Origin: Neckera pumila
Lineage: Eukaryota > Streptophyta > Bryopsida > Hypnales > Neckeraceae
Length of the DNA stretch: 64,000 nucleotides
Assembly: GCA_963969595.1 (NCBI GenBank)
Contig: OZ018414.1
Coordinates: 15,855,660-15,919,659, forward strand
Reading direction: 5' to 3'
In this document: positions 22,589 through 33,925 of the stretch, piece by piece
Numbering within the stretch: the stretch's first letter is position 1
Layout of the letters: each line of letters begins with the position of its first letter
Position numbers and translations under genes: made by a program
The notes under the pieces: generated by a model
Seen by the model: only the letters and a program-made list of their open reading frames with translations
Database searches by the model: none
What the model was told of the DNA's origin: nothing

Positions 22589-24785
22589 TCACATAAATAA
22601 CCTCCGTCGCTCTTCTTCGGCGATGCGTTGCAAATTGTCCACGGCAAATCTTACTTGTTGTCGCGGAGCGATGAAGCTGCGCCCTTCGTTCTTCTTTGGC
22701 TTCCATGATGCCATGATGCTATCCGTCGAAACATAGTCCGGTCGAGGGGCCTTCTTGTCAACCTTCCATCTGAAATTGGTTCGCGTGTCCCACCCTTCGT
22801 ACGACCGTCGCGGGTCCTTTGACGTCCCGCACGGCACGTGCCATTGCACCAGCACTTCGCGGAAGTAGTCAGCTTCTGGATCGAATTGAGGTTTCTCCAC
22901 GGCCCTACCCAGCCAAACAGGCTCTACGCAGTCGGGCGCGGGTCTCACGAACACGTAATAACCTTCGTAAAGATCGGCAGCAACGTTGTACGCTCGCGGC
23001 GGCCTCCCTTCTAGAGGGCCGATGTAGGGCTCCTCGGCCTCAAGTTCCTCTCGTGTGCCTCCATCTTGCATAAAGTCCGTTCTGAAATCCCCCGGTTGTA
23101 GGGTGCAAGGCCAAAATCCTTGTGTCAAGTTCGACGCTTGGGGGGGATCTTCTTCGGTCCTCGCGCACATGGCATTCTTCACGTTGGTCCAATACATCAC
23201 CAGCAGTGACATGTGGGCCTTGTACTCGGCTGTCCCGTCTTCTCTCGATTGGTTCGTCCAATGTTGGATGTATCCGTCGAGGCCACGTATAATGTCCGCT
23301 TCGTTGGACATCTTCTTCGGTGGGACGCGCATGGAGTCGCCTTCGGGGAGCATGGGCTTGTGCGCGGCGTCTTCCTTCCACAGCTTCAGCCCCTCTTTGG
23401 GCAACCACGCAATGTTGGTGCACGCCAATTTATACTGCATGATCGGCCAGCCATTGTCATCCATGAAGAACTTGTACTGCCTCCCGTTCGAGTGGCCTAC
23501 CAATTGCTTCTTGTTCATCCCGATGTACGGTTTGACGTAGGTTTTGAAATCGGGCACCTATTCCACCAAGTGCGGGATGAACAGGAACTCTTCCATCAGC
23601 ATATACGATTGCATCAACAACGGTAAGGTCGGATGGTCCTTCTCGCGCAACTCTTGGCTCCACCGCCTGAACGACGAGTCGATGTTGTCGTGCATGTGCC
23701 CTACTATCATGAAGGATACGACCACTTCTTTCACGATTCGCTTGGCAATGAGGAGCGACCAGAAGCAAAAGACGTACCTGTTTTTGTTTTCCCTCCAAGA
23801 ATTGTCCATCTGAACGTGTAGCACTAGTGGCAGTGGATGCGCTTCGATCGGTTGCAAAGGAACCTCCCCGAGAGAATCAATGCAGATTTCTGCGCCGCTG
23901 AGCAGCGCTCGGTACAAGTCCGTGCTACCTGCCCATGTAAACAACGCTCGGGAAGAGCGGACGGGGGGCTTTTCCACGTCTCGCAACAACTTGGCGATCG
24001 ATCCTACTGTGAAGTTGCTGTCACTCGGAAACACGTCCAAACTGTAGTGTGCGTACTTGCCATCCCTGTGCCCGTGTGCAAACATTGCCGTTACATTCAT
24101 CGGCAGCTTCGCAAATCCATCTAGCGCCTTTGTTTTCCTTGCGAGGGCGGGACATGCTGTTTTTGAATGGTCCATTTTGTCGTGCATGATGCACAACAAT
24201 TGAGACAGGCGAAACTTGGACCACCATCTGCTCTTGTAGTACGCATGGCGACAGGCTTCTTGGAGGCACAAATGCTTCTCGAATCGCATTTGAATTCGTT
24301 GGTAGTCCTCGGACCCTGGTGCAAACAAAGTCCGTAGTTGCTTCAAGTTGTCACAAATGCTACATCGGGAAAATGAATCTCCTCTTCCTTTGATGACGTA
24401 CTCAGCAAAGTATTTTGTTCGAATTTTACTGAATTTGGGTTGCGATACAGGTGGCAATCCAAGTTGCAAGTTGGCCTGCACATCGGAGGAGGGCACAAGG
24501 CCGCTTGTTAGTATTTCAAATAGGCAATGGACTGCTCTCATTATACTTCACAATGGACCCGACACCTGCACGCAAGGGTGGCTCATCTACCAACGTCCTC
24601 CCAATGCGAATCCCTTTCCGTTTCCTACTGCGCTGCATGTGTGAGACTTACCTCGTTCACGGTTGCCATCAAATGCTTCCATTCCGTACCGGCTGGAAGA
24701 ACTTTGACGCAAACTTTCTCGCCGGTGTCCAAAGTGCGTGACAGGTGGGGCATGTGGTCGGCGCGAGCCTCGACTGTATGGTAAG
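22589..24785 (-). pseudogene. DUF7869-like transposase-like gene, copy 2, 5' truncated
   Basis: Homologous to the copy at 4298-7066 over most of its length. An upstream exon (about 24785-24652) carries DTGEKVCVKVLPAGTEW; a GTAAGT...GTGCAG intron (24651-24476, 176 bases) follows; then a long exon to 22589. Modules are a CSIC zinc-like site, IMHDKMDH, MFAHGHRDGKYAHYSLD, LHVQMDNSWRENKNRYVF, VSFMIVGHMHDNIDSSF, GQYKFF/WPIMQYK-like linker segments and a C-terminal domain with VWLGRAVEKP and YEGWDTRTNFRWKVD. One TAG at 23560-23558 interrupts it where copy 1 has Glu. The 5' end is lost at a junction with Gypsy gag sequence near 24785. Codon use is GC-richer than in copy 1. Apart from the TAG the frame is open for over 640 codons, so this copy is younger. 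Function is unknown, probably a transposon protein. Confidence 0.65.
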
Positions 24786-26669
24786 GCGCAATCCTGAACC
24801 CATTCCATCATATATTCCTGTCTACCATAGGCCTAATGATCAATTGCAATACTTGTATGGTTCAAGCTCACAATTCAATCAACCATCAACGACGCCGATC
24901 ACTCAACCGAACCCGCTAACTGTTAAAAACGAAGTACTACTACTAACTTCATCATCTAACGTGGAACTGGACAAGTTTCGTTCTGAAATGAGACAGATGA
25001 ACGATGGACTAAAAGAAGAGGTGATGAGAAGTATGCGGGGGTTGACAGAGCAAATGACCAATCTATTACGAGGGGCACATACTCAAGCACCGACGGTACA
25101 ACACGAGTCTGGAAATCATACTTCAGGCTTGGTCTGCACCAATTGTGGGGTACCGGGACATACGGGCCAATTTTGCAGTCTTCCAGCAAAACATCAGCAA
25201 CAGTCAACACCACCAAATCAACTCTACCGGCCTCCACAGGTACGAGCAAATTCGAAACCTCAATATCCTATTCACGAGCTTTGTAAGAAGATCCATGCAC
25301 CCGGTCAGTGTTGGATAGAAAATAATATCATATGCGAAAGATGTGGGAACTTCCACCCTACTGATCGTTGTCGACTACCAGACAAAGTTATTCCATTACC
25401 GCCACCACCGGGTGATTATCCTCAGCAAGCACAAGAGAACCTTCGTGATGCTTGAAAATTAGACACTGGACCCTCTAAGGGGCCACCCAATATGTACTAC
25501 GACCACCAGAACTATAGACAAACTCAGAGTCCTCCTTCAGCACTTCAAACTACGCAAGGGATCATTCCGTTATCAAACCCTAGTAGTACGCAAGATGCTA
25601 GATTCGTAAGCGATAGTCGTGTCAATACACAAAAGGCCGAATCTCATATAGTAGAGATTGCATTGTTAAAAGATTTTGGGCAGCGGACAAAGCACCCACG
25701 TTAGTACTTACAAGGGGTGGTACAAATACCAATATGGGCGAGGAAGTAGAAGTTGAATCTGATGATGAGTCCGAGGAATCACCTCGCCTTTCTACACTTA
25801 ACGATACCCAAACAAAGGTAGCCAAAGAAGTACGTTTTGAAGAAAACCCTTCCGAAGTCGTCATCCCCGATGAGGATGAGTATCAGTTTGTAGATGACGG
25901 TCCTTTACCGAATCTTTCTTCATCTCATAAAAAACGATTTATTACTCGGGCTAACAACCCATCTATGCCGTATGATCTATGGGAAGACCTAGCTCGTGCT
26001 AAGGCCGATATTTCCTTTGGACAATTGATCCAACTAGCCCCTTCGTTGAGAAAACAAATGAAAGAAGGGGCTACTCTTCGTCGGTCATCGCATGTGGCAG
26101 AAGTTGTCCATCAAGTAGACATATTGGACAACCTTAAATAATCTCGAGAGGCTTTTGATAGCATCGTTATTGACGTAGAAATCGTGGATAAGATCATTCC
26201 CAAGACCATTGTTGACGATGGTAGTAGTGTTAACGTGATGCCTCTAACGACTATGGAGAAGTTAGGACTTTCAATAACTAATCCCCCTGTTTTCCACCTC
26301 AAATGTGCTGATCAAAGCACATCAAAAACCCTAGGTAGGATTAAAGACTTAGTGGTTCACATAGGTGGAGAGGATTATAAAGTTACATTTGAGGTGGTAA
26401 AAATGAAGGAAATCTATGAAGGCTACCCCCTTTTGCTAGGCCGCGGATTCCTTCGACAATGTGGAGGGACCACTAATTGGGCTACAAAGAAGCCTACATT
26501 TACATTTGGCCCTAGGACAAATCGTACAACAGTATTCATTCCGGCTCGAGGACTGGAATATGATGAAGATTTTCCATTTGAATCGGTAAAACCTGCACCA
26601 GTAACTCATGCTGAAGCTAGCATAGACTTGGGTCCAATTAAGTGTATAGGTCCAGGTGTCGGAACATGA
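24778..26669 (+). pseudogene. Gypsy element A: gag and protease region
   Basis: Gag sequence with a CCHC knuckle CTNCGVPGHTGQFC (Cx2Cx4Hx4C) near 25133 and a second knuckle-like CERCGNFHPTDRC near 25336; such knuckles bind retroelement RNA in the particle. Downstream is an aspartic-protease-like domain with VDDGSSVNVM (about 26212; the family usually has D-S/T-G, here D-D-G) and LLLGRGFLR (about 26434), the usual end of the fold. Stops at 25453 (TGA) and 26139 (TAA) and a frame change near 25710 show decay. The left edge abuts the DUF7869-like copy, so the 5' LTR and part of gag are missing. The matching pol lies 9.5 kb downstream at 36100-39277, split off by element B. Confidence 0.7.
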
Positions 26670-28731
26670 AAATCTAGTTTTACTATATTAGAATATAAAT
26701 GAAGGAATAATATCCTTCTTAGTAGTAAATTTTTTCGATTTTTGATAGTTATAGACCGTTTAAGGTTTAGAACCGGAAATCGGAAATGGACTGATCAGGA
26801 ATAAGAGTAAAGCCTTACTGAATGTACCGGAAATAAGAAACCGGAATTAGACTTTGCTGAGACCGGATCAGGAAAGGGGTAACCGGCCGCTGCCATCCAA
26901 CGGTGGCCTACTTAATCCTAGGGAACAACGGGAACGTCCTAATCATTAGTTAGACGGGAAGCCTAAACGGGCAGGATTAACGGACACAGCCTTAATTAGG
27001 GTAATTACTAAGAGCTGCTGAGATTGGCTCTTTTAGATCCTATCTGTCCAGAGATTGGTCACTTGTGATTTCCTGCCCTGACGGAGAATTATCCAGCGTA
27101 CGCGATTACTGATATCCGGTCTGAGAGGTAGTATTAGGATTTTGAGCTAATGGACTGCAGACGAGAGTGCTGAAAGATCATTGAGCGTGCAAGAGAGAGG
27201 GCTGTTAGTTTCTGAGCTTAGAAGTTAATACTGTCCAGCTGAAGGGAGAGAGAGAGTGAACCGCGAGGATTGCTAGTCTTACCAACACACGACAGCAGAC
27301 CGGTTCCCTGTGATCGGAGGAGATATGGCCGCAAGTCACAGCGGAGGAGCGACCATCTCGTTGCGTTATGTGACGCCGCGAGTACCCAAGGAGGATGCGG
27401 AGATGGCGGAGCTGAAGGAGGACTTGGAGCAAATGGGGTGCGCCGGCTTCCTGATCAGACCGTGGGATTTCCGGAGTGAAGCGATAGTGGCGAAGTTGAG
27501 CTCGGGAGCACCATCTCAAGCCGCGACCACGATCCGTGCGAAGCCCAAGAGGTGGACGGCCGAGATGTGGAGGAAGGTGTACAAGTTCGACCGGGAGGGT
27601 GAAGGCAGCGCATCCCGGAAGGACCAATTCACGGTGGGTAAGTTTCATAGCCCCATTAGCAAGAAGGATGGGTTCGCGGTTACCGATTGTATTGATGAGA
27701 GGGAGAGGCGTTTACTGCATTACGTCTTGGCCATTCTTAACCCGGAAAGGCCAAGCCGGGTCTCCCTGACACTAGCCAACACCATCTTTGGTGCGTTGTC
27801 AGGAGACCGGAAAGTAGACTGGGGTTTGGTCATTCAGGACCAAGTATTGAAAATGGTCAACAATGTCGGGAAGGCTAAGCCTTCCGCCATCTGCCCTTTC
27901 CTTTATCACATGTATCATTCGGAGGGAGTAATGACGAAGCAGGAAGATGATGAATATGAGGTTGCCGCAGCCCTGATAGAATATGAGGTTCCGGATATAG
28001 GACGAGAGACCGGAAATGAGGAAGAGTCCTCCGATGAGGACGATGAGGATGAGTCTGATGAGGAAGAGGACAAGAGTGAAGCTGAGGATAAGGGTGAGGA
28101 AACGAGAGGAAAGGATCCGGTAGAGAGAGAACAGACCAAGGATACCGATCCGGTCTGGGGGGAAGAGCCTTTGGATAGGATCACCCGAGATCTGAGTGAT
28201 TTCAGGAAATGCTACGCAGTGGTAGAGGGTGCAATGCAGACCATCTGCCAGACAGTAGGCGTTGACCACCCAGCATAGGCCTTGACTCGGGTGATCCGGC
28301 TCAACCGGGAAAAGGAGAAGAATGAGAATAAGGGGGAGTTGGTGAAGTTGTCCGGCCAAGTGGCCACTCTTAAACAAGAGTTGAGACAGAAAACGGAGGA
28401 GATGGAGGAGGAGCGGACATTCTCCAAGCAGACGAAGGACACCCTTTCCCGAATCCGGGAGTTTATCACCCATCCGGGTGAAGTGGTCAACAAGGCTAAC
28501 TTGTTTGACCAACAAGTGATGACGGAAGGAAGACAGCTACACCAGAAACTCCTACTAGCGATGATTACTTACCATAAGAAGATGGAGTCGACGCTGGAGC
28601 AGCTGCAAGAAGTGATGCGTGAGGTGAATCCTCACAGTGTACCTGTGCCGAGACCGGGACTGGATCAAGAGCCAATTCAGCAGTCAGCAGCACAGGATAC
28701 GGGTAAAGGTGAGACTTCTCACGAAAAACCA

Positions 28732-28739
28732 ACTTTGCC
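28732..28739 (+). repeat. Target site duplication, left (ACTTTGCC)
   Basis: ACTTTGCC directly precedes the CAGGG end of element C and recurs exactly at 34277-34284. Confidence 0.9.
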
Positions 28740-28925
28740 CAGGGTTTTCTGTCGCGACAGCGCGACAAACGCGACGTCATGGACGTCTAGTAGACCCCCC
28801 CGTCCGTCTAATAGGAGTCAAAGTTACCTTTGACTTTTAGAATTTTACCATGTATTTACCATGTGCCAGCTGGCCGCCATGTGGCATCCACGTGTCATAG
28901 GAAAAGGCGACCGTCAGTCGCAAAA

Positions 28926-29185
28926 GGTGAGTGCGGGTGGGGCGAGTGCGGGTGGGGCGAGTGGAATCAGGGTTGACTGGCTGCAAACTTTGGAGGCCAA
29001 TAACTTTTGCAAAAATTACCCAAATTGGGCATATGAGATGTTTTTCGGCATCTACATTTTCTGTAGATGCCAAAAAACATCTCATATGCCCAATTTGGGT
29101 AATTTTTACAAAAGTTATTGGCCTCCAAAGTTTGCAGCCAGTCAACCCTGATTCCACTCGCCCCACCCGCGCTCGCCCCCGGACC
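28926..29185. repeat. Large near-perfect hairpin, left copy
   Basis: Arms of about 120 bases mirror each other around 29060. The outer part is GAGTGCGGGTGGGGCGAGTG against CACTCGCCCCACCCGCGCTC; then CAGGGTTGACTGGCTGCAAA against TTTGCAGCCAGTCAACCCTG; the innermost stem is GGCATCTACA/TGTAGATGCC with loop TTTTC. A diverged second copy is at 33729-33925. Confidence 0.95.
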
Positions 29186-30530
29186 GCTGGTCGCCCCACC
29201 CGCGCTCGCGCCCCGGACCGCCGGTCGCCCTGGAGTGCGGGTGTTTTGAGGACAGTCAATTCCAATTTCTTCTCCCAAAGACCCGCACTCGCCTCTGGAT
29301 CGCCGGTCGCCCCACCCGCACTCGTGCCCCGGATCGCCGGTCGCCCCCGGAGTGCGGGTGTTTTGAGGACAACCACTTCCAAATTCTTCTCCCAAAGACC
29401 CGCACTCGCCCTCGGACCGCCGGTCGCTCCTAGAGTGCGGGTGGTTTGAGAATAGCCACTTCTAAATTCTTCTTCCAAGGACCTGCACTCGCGCCCCTGC
29501 CCGCCGGTCGCCTCTGGAGTGCGGGTCATTTGAGGAGAGCCACTTCCAAATTCTTCTCCCAAAGACCCGCACTCGCCCCCGGACCGCCGGTCGCCCCTAG
29601 TGTGTGGGTCTTTTTAGGACAGCCACTTCCAAATTCTTCTCCCAAAGACCCGCACTCGCCCCCGGACTGCCGGTCGCCCCTAGAGTGCGGGTCTTTTTAG
29701 GACAGCCACTTCCAAATTCTTCTCCCAAAGACCCGCACTCGCCTCTGGACCGCCGGTCGTCCCACTCGCGCTCGCCCTCGGATTGCCGGTCGCCCCACCC
29801 GCACTCACCCCCGGACCGTCGATCGCCCCCGGAGTGCGGGTGTTTTGAGGACAGCCACTTCCAAATTCTTCTCCCAAAGACCTGCACTTGCCCCCGGACC
29901 GCCGGTCGCCCCTAGAGTGCGGGTGATTTGAGAACAACCACTTCCAAATTCTTCTTCCAAGGACCCGCACTCGCCCCCGGACCGCCGGTCGCCCCTAGAG
30001 TGCGGGTCTTTTTAGGATAGTCACTTCCAAATTCTTCTCCCAAAGATCCGCACTCGCCTCTGGACCGCCGGTCGCCCCTGGAGTGCGGGTCATTTGAGGA
30101 GAGCCACTTCCAAATTCTTCTCCCAAAGACCCGCATTCGCCCCCGGACCATCGATCGCTCCTAGAGTGCGGGTGTTTTGAGAACAGCCACTTCCAAATTC
30201 TTCTCCCAAAGACCCGCACTCGCCCCCGGACCGTCGGTCGCCCCCGGAGTGCGGGTGTTTTGAGGACAGCCACTTCCAAATTCTTCTCCCAAAGACCCAC
30301 ACTCGCCCCCAGACCGCCGGTCACCCTGGAGTGCGGGTGTTTTTGAGGACAGTCAATTCCAAATTCTTTTCTCAAAGACCCGCACTTGCCCCCGGACCGG
30401 CGGTCGCCCCTAGAGTGCGGGTCATTTTAGGAGAGCTACTTCTTAATTCTTCTCCCAAAGACCCGCACTCGCCCTCGGACCGCCGATCGCCCCTAGAGTG
30501 CGGGTCTTCAGAGTACACCCAATTCTGACC
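29170..30530. repeat. GC-rich minisatellite, about 83-bp unit, 15-16 copies
   Basis: The word AAAGACCCGCACTCGCC or variants recurs at about 29279, 29397, 29479, 29563, 29646, 29728, 29879, 29960, 30044, 30127, 30210, 30293, 30376, 30458 and 30538. Most spacings are 80-84 bases, with 118 and 151 in two places. Each unit has CCGGACCGCCGGTCGCC, GAGTGCGGGT and CCACTTCCAAATTCTTCTCC. Long open frames exist in both directions only because the repeat is GC-rich with few stops. Confidence 0.93.
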
Positions 30531-31990
30531 CCCCCTTTAAGACGCGCACTTGCCCCTAGATCGTTGATTGCCTTATCCAAAATCGCCCAAGTAGGTCACT
30601 TGTATGGAATAGCTGTAAAGGCTTTACGCTTGTGTCATTTGTAAAGTGACGTCCAATTCAATGTCATCTTATTGATAAGCTAGAAATCATCAAAAAAATA
30701 TTCCAAAATGCAATATTTCCTTCCCTTGTTCCAAACCCCATCTCTAAAACCTAAAACCTAAACCTCAACTATTGGATTCTTAAAAATGCTTATTATAATC
30801 TAGCTCCCCAAAAAATTTACCCTCACCCTACTAGTCATGAAAACTGCAATTTCTGAAAATGTGACCTTGTAAAGTGGAGTTGCCTATTGCTCATGTCCTT
30901 CAAATGATGAAAAAAAAATAGAAAGAGGTTAAAAGTCAAAGAATAATCTGAACATTTTGCATTCAAATTTTGTAAGTCAAAAATATTTTGCATTCAGATC
31001 TAGGAAAGTTATCAAGCTCTAATGCCCTTACAAACTCCCTCCCACCCAAAAAAAAATAGAAAAGGATGTTGATCCCAAGAATAATTTTAAAACATTTTGC
31101 ATTGAGGTTTAGGGAATCAAAAAAAGTTTACATTGGGGTTTAGTTAGTCAAAAACATTTTGCATTGAGGTTTAGGGAATCAAAGAAAGTTTGCATTGGGA
31201 TTTAGTTAGTCAAAAATATTTTTCATTCAGGTCTAGAAAAGGTATCCAACTCTAATGCCTTTACAAATTCCTCCCCCCTCTAAAAAAAAATGGAAAAAGA
31301 TGGTGACCCCAAGAATAATTTTAAAACATTTTGCATTGAGGTTTAGGGAATCAAAAAAAATTTGCATTGGGATTTAGTTAGTCAAAGACATTTTGCATTG
31401 AGGTTTAGTGAGTCCAAAAAAGTTTGCATTGGGGTTTAGTTAGTCAAAAACATTTTGCATTGAGGTTTAGGGAATCAAAGAAAGTTTGCATTGGGATTTA
31501 GTTAGTCAAAAATATTTTGCATTCAGGTCTAGAAAAGGTATCCAACTCTAATGCCTTTACAGATTCCTCCCCCCTCTTAAAAAAAATGGAAAAAGATAGT
31601 GACCCCAAGAACAATTTTAAAACATTTTGCATTGAGGTTTAGGGAATCAAAAAAAATTTGCATTGGGGCTTAGTTAGTCAAAGACATTTTGCATTGAGGT
31701 TTAGTGAGTCCAAAAATTTTTGCATTGAGATTTTGTTAGTCAAAAACATTTTGCATTGAGGTCTAGAAAAGGTATCCAATTCCAACGCCCTTACAAATCC
31801 CCTCCCTCAAAAAAAATGGAAAAGGATGGTGATCCCAAGAATAATTTAAAAACATTTTGCATGGAGGTTGAGGGAGTCAAAAAGATTTTGCATTTAGGTT
31901 TCGTTAGTCAAAAATATTTTGCAATGAGCTCTAGGAAAGGTATCTATGATTAAGCCCTTACAAAGTCCAAAAACAAAATTGGTATTGAAC
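30531..31990. repeat. AT-rich nested tandem repeat
   Basis: From about 30940 a unit of roughly 64 bases made of CATTTTGCATTGAGGTTTAG and TTTGCATTGGGGTTTAGTTA alternates. Groups of such units are separated by a block with TAATGCCTTTACAAATTCC and a poly-A/TGGAAAAAGATGGTGA stretch, at about 31020, 31250, 31549, 31778 and 31965 (spacing 230, 299, 229, 187). So there are two levels of repetition. The part before 30940 is AT-rich spacer. Confidence 0.85.
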
Positions 31991-32899
31991 CCGAGGAGAT
32001 CACTTAGTGTCAATTGGAACCTACATGCCTTAAGTTTTTTGACCCCCCTATCTTATGTCCTAAAATTCAAATAAAAGGAAACAAAAAAATATGGGTAGAT
32101 TTTTCTAGCTTTAAAGTTTATGTTGTGAATTATTGATATGTTTTATCTATTAAATATAATTAGTTATGAATTTTTGAAGTAAAAGAATACACTGCAAAGT
32201 CGAAAATAATTTTCATATCCCTACCTTATACAAGAAAAAATTGTCTTAAAAATGAAAAATAAATTGCTAAAAATAAATTCCTATTGAAATTTCATTTAAT
32301 ATCTGAATATTGATGCAATGGTAATCAAAATGCATTCACAATAAATATTTGAGTTGAAAAATATGCCATTTCAATTCATTTTTCAACCTCTGACTCCTAG
32401 AAATCATTTCATACATTATTTGGATTGGAAATTTTTGGCAATAGAAACCTATAGTCATTATTGAACAAACCTCAAAATTATAGGTTGAAAATATACTTTA
32501 TGAAAAAGTATATACGAGGTCCAAAATTCACTTTAACACACATGGTTTCTTGTAATTATACTAAGTGATCTTCCCGGGGTATTGAATTGGTGCAAATACT
32601 CATTATGTTGCCAAAATAAAAAGGTGTACATTACATACCTTAACCTTGAAATGTTAAAACTACATTTTCTCGCATTATAGCAATTTTGGGCAGCTCACTA
32701 TGAAAAGAGATTTTGGTTTTTTCCTTTAAAATTTTCACACAACATTTCTTCAAAGAGTAGATTTAAGGCACAACAACTTTCATAACTTATCAAGATATGG
32801 TTTAAAAGTTATTGCATGATATGTGATTTTAAGAATTTGGTGGACAACTAAATTTTTTGAAATATCCACCTTTTTAAAAAAGAATTGAAATTGGTTCTT

Positions 32900-32959
<60 letters not shown>

Positions 32960-33605
32960 TATACAAATCTTTGAATCCTTCCGTTTTTAGTTGTGAGATG
33001 AAAACTTATGATGCGCTCTAGTTTACGAGTAGTTAAGGATTTTCTACTCTAAAATAAACTTTAGAGTCCTTTACTTGTTTCATTTTTCAATATTTTCCCC
33101 TAAAAAAATTTCTATGATGTACATATTTATTGCAACATTGCAACCATTTGGATTGTCATTTTTAAATATGAGTATTTAATTCTTAATACTTTAGTGTTTT
33201 AAATGGTTTTGTATTTCTGTCCACTTACTAATTTTTTCCTAAACGTTGTACAATTCTCAACAATCCTTAAATTTTGAAGCATGCAACCAACTTGCCTTGG
33301 AAGACAATTTTAAAAAATAACCACCATTTGGGACCTTTTTTCATAGAAATGTGACCTTGTGAAGTGCAAATGCCCGCACTTTTGTAGTGATAAAAAATGG
33401 ATTTTTGGCAATTTAAATGTTATTATCTCGCAATCTAAAAGGTGGAAATTTCTGAAATATTTCCATATTTTTTAAAACAAGTACACTACAAGATCCTACG
33501 ATTATATACATTGAATAGGAACAATTTCTTCAAGTTCAGTGCTTGTACTAAGAATGAAAGTATTAGAGCATTTTTGTTGAAAACGGAGTCCAATACATTT
33601 ATGGG
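31991..33605. other. AT-rich interior of element C
   Basis: No gene or RNA is supported. The only clear structure is the TA microsatellite at 32906-32956. Confidence 0.5.
32906..32956. repeat. (TA)n microsatellite
   Basis: About 25 uninterrupted TA dinucleotides. Confidence 0.98.
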
Positions 33606-33728
33606 TTAAATTACACAAGGAAGGATTATCTTTAATTCACCATTGGATTCCCATCTTGGATTCTTGGAGTTATTACAACCTGTGAATTCCAAGAGCTGTA
33701 CTTGCGGTCGCCCATGGACTTGCACTCC

Positions 33729-33925
33729 AGAGTTGTCAGGGTTGACTGGCTGCAAACTTTGGAGGCCAATAACTTTTGCAAAAATTACCCAAATTGAGCA
33801 TATGAGATATTTTTTGGCATCTACAGAAAATTTAGATGCCGAAAAACATCTCATATGCCCAATTTGAATAATTTTTGCAAAAGTTATCGGCCTCCAAAGT
33901 TTGCAGCCAGTCAACCCTGATTCCA
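33729..33925. repeat. Large hairpin, right copy in element C
   Basis: Same design and orientation as 28926-29185: CAGGGTTGACTGGCTGCAAA at 33739, mirrored by TTTGCAGCCAGTCAACCCTG at 33901. The loop sequence differs and there are several arm mismatches (for example TTATTGG/TTATCGG). It is followed by a short GC-rich stretch (33926-34090) of CACCCGCACTCGCC words related to the minisatellite. Confidence 0.93.

Noticed and set aside
22819..24269. Several long open frames on both strands over the DUF7869-like copy 2
   Set aside because: They are opposite-strand or out-of-frame shadows of the GC-rich coding sequence; only the minus-strand frame has homology to copy 1.
28837..30528. Multiple open frames across the GC-rich repeats on both strands
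   Set aside because: The 83-bp period is not a multiple of three and the frames overlap; they are a by-product of GC-rich satellite sequence.
32906..32956. Possible replication origin in the TA tract
   Set aside because: A plain TA microsatellite inside a non-autonomous transposon; no initiator sites or other origin features.
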